From an uncultured Solobacterium sp. (GTDB taxonomy: Bacteria; Bacillota_I; Bacilli_A; Erysipelotrichales; Erysipelotrichaceae), in the NCBI GenBank assembly GCA_927911475.1, contig CAKMPP010000166.1:1-13145 (forward strand): a DNA stretch of 13,145 nucleotides. The letters run 5' to 3'. The translations under genes and the position numbers were made by a program. Positions 6,843 to 13,145 of the stretch are shown here, in pieces; the first letter of the stretch is position 1, and each line of letters starts with the position of its first letter. The notes below the pieces were generated by a model. It had not been told where the DNA came from. It made no database searches and was given only the letters and a program-made list of their open reading frames with translations.

Positions 6843-7754
6843 TTAGCTACGGTAGAAACGAATCATTTTCTTCTTCATTTCTTTTGGAACAGGTAAATTC
6901 TCAACAATGTAGTAGTATCCTACTAATCTATTATCTACAACTTGCTTCACACGTTTTAGGTATGCTTGTCCGACTTCATCCTTAGGAACATATTGATAGT
7001 TCGATGTCCAGAACGACTGAATGAATAAAGCCGTTATTAACAAATTAACTTCTTTATCTAAATCAGGTGTTAGATTTGAGAAGATATGTGCAAAAACTTT
7101 ATCCAAAACTAGGTGTTTCTCATTCCTAACTGTCATGATAGATGTTTCATTTGTCTGATTGTAGTTGTATACAATGTCATTTATATAGTATACGCATCCA
7201 GCAGTCGCAATTAAAATTGGCCATAGTGAAAGGTCTTCATAATAGGAGAATTCTAAATATCTTAATTTCTCAAATAGTGATCTATCATAAACTGAACTGT
7301 GTCTACATGGGAGCAGGAAGGACGCTCCACGGATAGATATCTCTCCTGAACTTCTTCCTTGGTATGCTGGTAGGTTTTTAACTCCATCATACATGATACA
7401 GTTACCCTTACAGATTTTATAACCTTTCTGAATACCACCATATAGCTTTTCAATATAATCAGGTTCTACCCAGTCATCGACGTCTATAAATGATAGGTAT
7501 GGTCCTGTTGTGTTTTCAATCCCAATGTTTGATGCACGTCCAAGGTCAGCTATCTCCGTTACTAATACACGAATACGGTCATCCTTTTTCATCCACTCTC
7601 TGACTTTCTCCTCAGTCGAGTCAGTTGTACCGTTGATAACACATAGAATTTCAAGATTCTTATATGTTTGTGCTACTACCTTTGACAAACAGTTATCAAT
7701 ATATTTTTCACCATTATAAATTGCAATAATAACTGAAATAAGTGGTTCTACCAT
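6843..7754 (-). CDS. Family 2 glycosyltransferase
   Basis: This 303-residue cytosolic or membrane-associated transferase has a GT-A nucleotide-sugar fold: LISVIIAIYNGEKYIDNCL at the N-terminus, LGRASNIGI near 71-79, and the metal-binding DXD motif as FIDVDDWVEPDY with DVDD at 91-94. A likely acceptor-side motif is YYEDLSLWP in the second half. The usual DGSTD loop reads NGTTDST (41-47), a small departure. There is no C-terminal membrane helix. The start has GGGAGG 6 nt upstream. It has its own promoter region and terminator and sits next to surface-protein genes. It may act in capsule, wall-polymer or adhesin glycosylation, but donor and acceptor cannot be told from sequence. Confidence 0.9.
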   Translation of the reverse strand: MVEPLISVIIAIYNGEKYIDNCLSKVVAQTYKNLEILCVINGTTDSTEEKVREWMKKDDRIRVLVTEIADLGRASNIGIENTTGPYLSFIDVDDWVEPDYIEKLYGGIQKGYKICKGNCIMYDGVKNLPAYQGRSSGEISIRGASFLLPCRHSSVYDRSLFEKLRYLEFSYYEDLSLWPILIATAGCVYYINDIVYNYNQTNETSIMTVRNEKHLVLDKVFAHIFSNLTPDLDKEVNLLITALFIQSFWTSNYQYVPKDEVGQAYLKRVKQVVDNRLVGYYYIVENLPVPKEMKKKMIRFYRS

Positions 7755-7799
7755 ATATACCTCCCGTAGATAATGAACGATGTGTTTTTATACTTAAAA

Positions 7800-7850
7800 A
7801 ATCATCATTATCGCTATAGTTTATTCTACAACGTTTTATGATGATTCCAA
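7800..7850 (-). promoter_or_regulatory. Probable promoter of the glycosyltransferase gene, with an inverted repeat bracketing the -10 box
   Basis: On the minus strand TTGGAA (7845-7850) and TAGAAT (7823-7828) are 16 bp apart. A perfect 9-bp inverted repeat (AATCATCAT at 7800-7808, ATGATGATT at 7838-7846) flanks the -10 box, with one arm touching the -35. This could be a pair of operator half-sites. The 29-nt spacing is long for a single dimer site. Confidence 0.4.
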
Positions 7851-7934
7851 ATAAATACTTAGCATACCATGCGAACACATTTTCACATACGTCCTTGTTC
7901 TTTACAATCATATTATATAAGTTTTTGACTCTAA

Positions 7935-7970
7935 TAAAAAACCTATCAATGTGCTCTTTACATCAATAGG
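7935..7970 (-). terminator. Intrinsic terminator of the first adhesin paralogue
   Basis: An 11-bp stem with two G-U pairs (7942-7952 against 7960-7970) and a 7-nt loop is followed on the minus strand by TTTTTTATT. It lies about 19 nt after the stop codon at 7989. A T-run also follows on the plus strand. Confidence 0.8.
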
Positions 7971-7988
7971 CTTTTTATTCGTAATCTT

Positions 7989-9338
7989 TTACTTAGAATT
8001 CTTCTTTTTAGTAACAAATGCACCTACACTTCCAATCATTCCTGTAAATAACATGAATACTGAAGTGAATAGACCAGCATCACCTGTCTTAGGTGTTGAC
8101 TGTACTGCAGGAGCTACTGTAGCAGAAGCTACTGGCTGCGCTGGAGTCTCTGGTGTTGCAGGAGCTGGTGTGTTTTCTGGTTCTGCAGGAGTTTCTACAA
8201 TCTTCTTATACACATGAACTCTATCACCATTTGCCTCAGTACGTGTTGTAACATATTCATAACCTTCGAAGTTTTCTTTATCCTTTAAGCCAAACTTCTT
8301 ATCAACATTTGTACCACTAACAGTAACTGGTGTTCCATCTTCTGTTACAAAGTGTGTGTAGTCAATACCTACACGAAGCACACGGTTAGTAGCTGGTGAA
8401 GATGTAAAGTCTGTGACTGTCGCATCACCCCAAGTTAGATAACATATCATTTACCGCTGGTTCAGTATCTACATTTTCAAGTAAATCTGCGTAAATTACG
8501 TCTGATGTATATTGCTTGTATGTATCACCCTGTAAATCTTCATAAGGACTATACATAATATCGTATTTACCTGCCTTGCTACCAAGTGCACCTGCAACGT
8601 CTTCTTCAACTTCACCTGTCTTTAAGGATTCGTCAACTTTGACAATTGTTTCATAAGGAACCATCTCAGTAACTGTCGCATGTAATGTCCAATATCCATT
8701 TCCATATAGTGGAATTAAACTTGCATCTTCAATTTCAGGTTGGAATCTTGGATCTGATTCCTCATAGGTAAGTCAAATACATATCTGTCAGTCCATAATG
8801 AATCGAACATACGGTAACCCTCTTCACCCTCAAGTGATAGGACTGCATTCTTTACAGTAAACTCTGAACCATCTGCTTGATCAATCAATGTCACTTCATC
8901 AGTGAACATGTATTTATCCAAACCATTTTCAAATTCAGGCTCGCTATCAGACATCGAATTTACTAAATAACCCTTAACATTAGCCCAATCTTTTACCTTT
9001 ACTGTTTTCCCGGCATGATCACCATTATCAATCGTAAATTCATAGTCTTTGTCTAAAGTAATCTTCTGTCCTCTTGTCTTGAACAATGAAGTGTAGTTAT
9101 TTACACCTGGGAATGTGTAACCAGTTGTAGGTTGGTCAACCTTAACCTTACCTAAGTTTGTTGTGTCGTTATTTTGTGGTTCTGTAGCTAAGAATGCTTG
9201 AATCTTAGCTTCTTCGTCAGCTGTTAAAGCTGCTTGTGCATAAGTGTTAATTGCACTTCTGTAAGTTAGAGTTGGTGTAACTAGTAACGCCAAACCTAAC
9301 GCTGCTGTATTAATCACTCTCTTCTTAATTCTTTTCAT
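7989..9338 (-). pseudogene. Wall-anchored surface protein (paralogue 1), interrupted by two frameshifts
   Basis: The ATG at 9336-9338 has AAGGAG 8 nt upstream. The product opens with a Gram-positive signal peptide (MKRIKKRV, then a hydrophobic AALGLALLVTPTL core, cleavage probably near YAQA). It ends with an A/P-rich linker, the sorting motif TPKTG, a hydrophobic stretch and KKKNSK. The mature part matches the next gene upstream along its whole length but is not a family I can name. A late segment (GYEYVTTRTEANGDRVHVYKK) recalls MucBP-like or wall-proximal repeat domains. Two breaks are seen by comparison with the intact paralogue. At about 8764 one A is missing, so FDLP[IEESDP] is lost. At about 8434-8436 two bases are missing, so DMLSKPWGD becomes DMLSNLG. 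Repaired, it would be about 450 residues. As written the anchor is lost and the protein would be secreted and truncated. Confidence 0.8.
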
Positions 9339-9605
9339 ATTGGTCTCCTTCGATTTATCTTGATATTTTGCGTGCTTTCGACTGTACACAAACTAACCAG
9401 TACCTGTAATCACTACAGTTCCCTATTCGATCTTTTTAACCGGTTGCGTATCAAAACGACTCGAAATGCTAGGTTATTCTATCTGACATATCACTCATCG
9501 GCAATTCATTTGCTCATGCAATTTATTAATATTTTTTTTAACGTCTTACCAATCTTTACAAGTACGAATTGATGTATATCTATTGCATGTTCTATACATC
9601 TATAA
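9339..9605 (-). other. Intergenic region and leader upstream of adhesin paralogue 1
   Basis: AT-rich and without a coding sequence I can support. It holds the candidate promoter at 9476-9504 and a leader of about 130 nt. The leader has a CGAAAG...GC...CGAAGGAG series just before the start, resembling the leader of the second paralogue. No RNA gene or repeat element is recognised. Confidence 0.5.
9476..9504 (-). promoter_or_regulatory. Candidate promoter of adhesin paralogue 1
   Basis: On the minus strand TTGCCG (9499-9504, 4/6) and TAGAAT (9476-9481, 5/6) are exactly 17 bp apart, about 140 nt before the start codon. AT-rich surroundings make chance matches possible. Confidence 0.35.
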
Positions 9606-9637
9606 CAAAAAAATCCTACTGATTTCTCAATAGGATT
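9606..9637 (-). terminator. Intrinsic terminator of adhesin paralogue 2
   Basis: A stem (9612-9622 against 9627-9637, one C-A mismatch, loop TTTC) is followed on the minus strand by seven T. It lies 20 nt after the stop at 9658. Confidence 0.8.
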
Positions 9638-9657
9638 CTTAGTGCATATTTTATTAA

Positions 9658-10974
9658 TTATGCATTCTTTTTCTTTGTAATGAATGCTGCAGCACTTGCA
9701 ATCATGCCTGACACTAACATAGCGAAAGCAGCAAATAAGTTTGTATCACCTGTCTTTGGTGTTGCTGGAGCTGCAGGAGCTGGAGTTGTAGGTGTAGCAG
9801 GTGAAGGTGCTACTGGAGTAGCTGAAGCCTTCTTGTACACATGAACTCTATCACCGTTTGCTTCAGTACGTGTTGTAACATATTCATAACCAGCAAATGT
9901 TTCTTGTGGCTGTAAGCCAAACTTCTTATCAACTGGAGTCCCATCTGCTGCTACAACAGATGTACCATCTTCTGTTACGAAGTGTGTGTAGTCAATACCT
10001 ACACGAAGTACACGGTTAGTAGCTGGTGAGGATGTAAAGTCTGTGACTGTTACATCACCCCAAGGTTTAGATAACATATCATTTACCGCCGGTTCAGTTT
10101 TAACATTTGCAAGTAAATCTGCGTAAATTGCGTCTGATGTATATTGCTTGTATGTATCTCCTGGTAAATCTTCATAAGGACTATACATAATATCGTATTT
10201 ACCTGTCTTATCACCAAGTACACCAGCAACGTCTTCTTCAACTTCACCTGTCTTTAAGGATTCGTCAACTTTGACAATTGTCTCATAAGGAACCATCTCA
10301 GTAACTGTCGCATGTAATGTCCAATATCCATTTCCAAATAGTGGAATTAAACTTGCATCTTCAATTTCAGCTTTGAATCTTGGATCTGATTCCTCAATAG
10401 GCAAATCAAATGTGTAACGGTTATACCATAATGTGTCCCATGGGCGATCACCATCAGGATTATTTACTGGAAACACTGCGTTCTTAACAGTGAATTCAGA
10501 GCCATCTGCTGTATCAATTAGAGTTACTTCCTTAGCATAAAGGAATTTATCTTCATAACCTATAGGAGTTGGACTTCCATCACCCATCTTGAAAACATCA
10601 TAGGCATCAACACTTGCCCAATTCTTAATCTTTACTGTCTTTCCATTATTTGCATCACTAGACTCAATTACATATTCATAGTCTTGATCAATATTAACCT
10701 TTGTACTACGAGACTGGAATAAAGAAGTATAGTTATTTACACCTGGGAATGTGTAACTTGATGGTTGAGTAACTGCTACCTTACCAATATTTGTTGTGTC
10801 ATTATTTTGTGGTTGAGTAGCCAAGAACGCTTGAATCTTAGCTTCTTCATCTGCTGTTAAAGCTGCCTGCGCATATGTATGGATTGCACTTCTAGATGCT
10901 AGTGTTGGTGTCATCAATAGCGCAAGTCCTAAAGCTGCACTACTGACGATCTTTCTCTTATTGGATGCCTTCAT
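9658..10974 (-). CDS. Wall-anchored surface protein (paralogue 2), intact
   Basis: This 438-residue secreted protein is unbroken. It has a signal peptide (MKASNKRKIV, hydrophobic SSAALGLALLMTPTL, likely cleavage near residues 35-37 at YAQA). A novel-looking N-terminal region follows (LTADEEAKIQAFLATQPQNN, 39-58), then a central beta-rich portion with TVKIKNWASV and LIDTADGSEFTVKNAVF, a segment TEMVPYETIVKVDESLKTG, a wall-proximal GYEYVTTRTEANGDRVHVYKK, an A/P/T-rich linker, TPKTG (405-409), a membrane span and the basic tail KKKNA. That layout is standard for sortase substrates, with Thr in place of the usual Leu. The ATG has GGAGG 7 nt upstream. It is a tandem duplicate of the next gene downstream, from which it is separated by a terminator. 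A role in adhesion is inference from layout only; I recognise no ligand-binding domain. Confidence 0.88.
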   Translation of the reverse strand: MKASNKRKIVSSAALGLALLMTPTLASRSAIHTYAQAALTADEEAKIQAFLATQPQNNDTTNIGKVAVTQPSSYTFPGVNNYTSLFQSRSTKVNIDQDYEYVIESSDANNGKTVKIKNWASVDAYDVFKMGDGSPTPIGYEDKFLYAKEVTLIDTADGSEFTVKNAVFPVNNPDGDRPWDTLWYNRYTFDLPIEESDPRFKAEIEDASLIPLFGNGYWTLHATVTEMVPYETIVKVDESLKTGEVEEDVAGVLGDKTGKYDIMYSPYEDLPGDTYKQYTSDAIYADLLANVKTEPAVNDMLSKPWGDVTVTDFTSSPATNRVLRVGIDYTHFVTEDGTSVVAADGTPVDKKFGLQPQETFAGYEYVTTRTEANGDRVHVYKKASATPVAPSPATPTTPAPAAPATPKTGDTNLFAAFAMLVSGMIASAAAFITKKKNA

Positions 10975-11315
10975 TTCTTACCTCCTTCGACGCATACTCT
11001 TTCGTCGGTTTCCTTTTCTCAAGTATTTTACAGCGAATCAATCTACATTTTTTTATGTAAATCCCCTTATAGTTTCCACCTTATAGATACATCTTGAGTT
11101 ATCTCTTTAATGATATCTAATAAACATATGGGCTAGCAATCAATATGCCTACTCTAAATTATTAATGTTTTCTTAATATGTATTCTTTGTGATAGGTTTA
11201 TATAACTTTGTTTCTTTTTGTATATAATAAGCCAAATTTACTATCCTAATTCTCATGAAAGTATGCTACTTATTCTAATTCATAAAATTTCATATAATTG
11301 TATCTTTTTTACTGT
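10975..11315 (-). other. Intergenic region upstream of adhesin paralogue 2
   Basis: Very AT-rich, with no supported gene. Just before the ribosome-binding site a small hairpin can form (CGACG 10988-10992 with CGTCG 11003-11007). Further up there is a direct repeat of TATAAGG and a short TACAT/ATGTA inverted repeat around an A-run (near 11045-11060). I found no convincing -35/-10 pair, although the gene needs one because a terminator lies upstream. Confidence 0.45.
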
Positions 11316-11375
11316 AGATAAAAGGTAGAAACAGTGGATAAGAGAAATTAACTTTCATCTACTATCTCTACCTTT
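11316..11375 (-). terminator. Long hairpin, probable terminator of the Cna_B protein gene
   Basis: Perfect outer arms AAAGGTAGA (11321-11329) and TCTACCTTT (11367-11375) enclose a 4-nt/4-nt internal loop, an inner stem GTGGAT/ATCTAC with one G-U pair, and an apical GAAA/TTTC pairing. On the minus strand it is followed only by a short TTTTAT. It lies 33 nt after the stop at 11408. A terminator is the likeliest role, but the U-tract is weak. Confidence 0.55.
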
Positions 11376-11407
11376 CTGCATCATATTAAAGTGTTTTTAA
11401 TTACAAA

Positions 11408-13145
11408 TTATCTTGCAAACTTTTTCTTTTCAATCATTGTAATGATTGCTGCCATGAGTGAGATTGCCAAGATGCTTGCATATGCCATCGGATTAACGTG
11501 GTCTGCTGTCTTTGGTGTCTCTTTGGAGTTTGTAATTGTGAAACCTGTTTGCGCATCTCCAGTAATCTTTGTCTTATATCCAGGTATTAATACTTCATCA
11601 ACTGTATATACGATTTCGCGTCCATTTTCATACTTATCTAGATTTGCGAATGTATGCTTCCACTGATTAGCAGCCGTTAGTTGTACTGTATCAACCTTAA
11701 CGCCATCAGCGTATAGATTTACTGTAACGCTATCTGTTGCAGGTCCTACCCATACCTTAGTAACTGGGATATCTACCTTGCCAGTGATCGTATTTGTAAC
11801 TGTAAAGCCTGTTGTAGATGTTCCCTCGATTGCTTTCACGTAACTTGGTACATCATATTCATCAACTGTATAAACAATCTCGTGTCCATCTGCAGCATAC
11901 TTAGGAAGATTGCTAAATGTGTGCATCCAGTTATCAGTAGCGGTTAATACTGCACTTTCAACCTCTACTCCATCTGCTAGTAACTTGATTGTTACAGAAT
12001 CTGTTGCTGGCCCTACCCAATTCTTTGTCACATCTACTGCTACCTTTTCAGTGTTTGTATTTGTGACTGTAAAGCCTGTAGCCACATCTCCTGTAATTGC
12101 AGAATCATAGTTAGAGATTGGCTCTTCTGTAATTGTATAAACGATTTCTGTACCGTTATTATACTTATCAAGGTTAGCGAATACATGTACCCAGTTATTT
12201 GCCGCATTTAGTGTTACGGAATCCTTTTCAACGCCATCTGCGTAAAGTGTTACTTTTGCAGAAGAAGCTTCTGGTCCTACCCATACCTTAGTAACTGGAA
12301 TGTTTACCTTACCAGTGATCGTGTTTGTGATTGTAAAGCCGTTTGCTGCATCTCCTGTGATTGCCTTTGTGTAATCTGTAACAGGAGTCTCGTCAACTGT
12401 ATAAACAATCTCATGACCATCTGCTGCATACTTGTCTAAGTTTGCAAATGTATGTGTCCAGTTATCTGCTGCTGTTAATGTAACAGTTTCTTTCTCTGTT
12501 CCATCTGCGAATAACTTGATTGTTACAGAAGCTGCTGGCGTTCCTACCCATGTCTTTGTAACATCTACAGCTGTCTTTTCTGTATTTGTATTTGTGACTG
12601 TAAAGCCATTAGCTGCATTACCTGTAACGACTGAATCATAGTTGGCGATTGGCTCTTCTGTAACTGTATAAACAATCTCTGTACCGTTATTGTACTTATC
12701 TAAGTTTGTAAATGTATGTGCCCAACCATTTGCAGCGTTGAGTGTTACAGAATCTTTTTCAACGCCATCTGCAAATAGAGTTACCTTAGCAGAAGAAGCT
12801 TGTGGTCCCACCCATACCTTAGTGACTGGTACAGATACTTTGCCTGTGATTGTATTTGTAACTGTAAAGCCTGTAGCTGCCGTTCCAGAAATACCCTTTG
12901 TATAATTTGGAACATCAACTTCGTCTACTGTGTATACGATCTCGTGACCATCTGTTGCATCAAACTTAGGAAGATTACTGAATGTATGTGTCCAGTTATC
13001 TGCAGCAGTTAATGTAACTGTTTCCTTCTGTGCACCTATCAGCCAATAGTTTGATTGTTGCGGATGTTCCTGCAGTACCTACCCATGTCTTTGTGACTGG
13101 ATATTGATTGTTGCAGTGTTTGTGTTCTTAATAGTAAATCCAGTA
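11408..13145 (-). CDS. Cna_B-domain repeat surface protein with T-P-K-T-A sorting signal, N-terminus outside the window, two frameshifts near the right edge
   Basis: The C-terminal 570 or so residues of a large wall-anchored adhesin or stalk protein are present. Six full Cna_B-type domains and part of a seventh each run VTKxWVG, LxADG, xxNWxHTFxNLxKY, EIVYTVDE, GFTVTNT. Each keeps the Lys (VTK), Glu (YTVxE) and Asn (VTNT) that form the internal isopeptide bond in this family, so the domains should be stiff, protease-resistant rods. The protein ends with TPKTAD (11501-11518), a hydrophobic segment and KKKFAR. The gene continues past 13145, so there is no start in view; the first internal GTG/ATG near 12811 is not a real start because the frame stays open upstream. 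Two indels break the frame: an extra base at about 13037 (GATGGT read as GATAGGT) and a missing G at about 13099-13100 (before VTKTWVG). Both are repaired by single-base changes consistent with the repeat pattern. Confidence 0.88.
11510..13145 (-). repeat. Tandem Cna_B repeats in an alternating A/B arrangement
   Basis: The Val of each VTK motif begins at 13097, 12826, 12562, 12295, 12031 and 11764 (minus strand). Spacings are 271 (270 plus one inserted base), 264, 267, 264 and 267 nt. 264-nt type A units read PxASSAKVTL...NNGTEIVYT...EEPIxNYDS and end NTNTEK. 267-nt type B units read SVTIKL...AADGHEIVYTVDE and end NTITGK. The last unit is a hybrid: a type A-like KYENGREIVYT segment with a type B-like VDE. 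Confidence 0.85.

Noticed and set aside
7714..7911. Small minus-strand frame (65 codons) across the glycosyltransferase start
   Set aside because: It is out of frame with the glycosyltransferase, has no ribosome-binding site and covers its promoter region.
11910..12905. Plus-strand open frames recurring every ~260-520 nt across the Cna_B gene (11910-12110, 12432-12641, 12690-12905)
   Set aside because: They share a VFVTSTAxFSVFVFVTVKP-type sequence only because they are the antisense of the same repeat. No ribosome-binding sites or family similarity were seen.
11408..13145. Regularly spaced repeats that could suggest a CRISPR or satellite array
   Set aside because: The unit is 264/267 nt, the frame is coding with Cna_B motifs throughout, and variation is at codon level, so it is a protein-domain repeat.
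12811..13145. Taking about 12811 as the start of the Cna_B protein
   Set aside because: The same frame stays open upstream with the end of one domain and most of another. A single-base insertion near 13037 causes the apparent stop.
1..13145. tRNA, rRNA, insertion sequences, att sites, riboswitches
   Set aside because: No transposase, integrase or terminal repeats were seen, and I saw no cloverleaf or known riboswitch core when reading both strands. A covariance-model search would be needed to exclude small RNAs.

Overview
The window looks like chromosomal DNA from a low-GC Gram-positive bacterium. AT-rich codons, strong AGGAG-type ribosome-binding sites, intrinsic terminators with U-tracts and sortase-type wall-anchored proteins all fit Firmicutes. 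The protein mix resembles the Erysipelotrichaceae (Solobacterium/Bulleidia-like), but that placement is from memory and is tentative. TGA, TAA and TAG all act as stops, so the standard bacterial code fits. Every supported gene is on the minus strand, so transcription runs from right to left.

Left part, in order of transcription. (1) A putative HTH regulator (1085-1552), a GNAT acetyltransferase (564-1083) and a FlaR-like P-loop nucleotide kinase (16-558) form one tight unit. (2) An AEC-family organic-anion transporter (2723-3792) comes just before a D-2-hydroxyacid dehydrogenase (1634-2650). The pair has a good promoter upstream and a terminator downstream and may make and export or import a 2-hydroxy acid. 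(3) A YitT-type membrane protein (5699-6581), a glycosylasparaginase with an intact Ntn-hydrolase active site (4733-5686) and CutC (3996-4736) form an operon with a 12-nt gap, a 4-nt overlap and a terminator at the end. (4) A family 2 glycosyltransferase (6843-7754) has its own promoter region and terminator.

Right part (7989-13145): three consecutive genes for cell-wall-anchored surface proteins, each ending in a T-P-K-T-G/A sorting motif, a hydrophobic segment and a basic tail. Two (7989-9338 and 9658-10974) are tandem paralogues of an unrecognised adhesin-like family. They are nearly identical in the membrane-proximal half and divergent in the middle. The third (11408 to beyond the right edge) is an array of Cna_B-type domains in a strict alternating A/B pattern with 264- and 267-nt units, ending in T-P-K-T-A.

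A recurring oddity is broken reading frames. Seven or eight small indels interrupt otherwise well-conserved genes (GNAT, AEC transporter, yitT, the first adhesin paralogue twice, the Cna_B gene twice). Nearly all change the length of a homopolymer run by one base. That pattern fits homopolymer sequencing errors in a draft assembly best. Slippage-based on/off switching remains possible, especially for the A7 tract early in yitT. I found no mobile element, CRISPR array, RNA gene or obviously new defence system.
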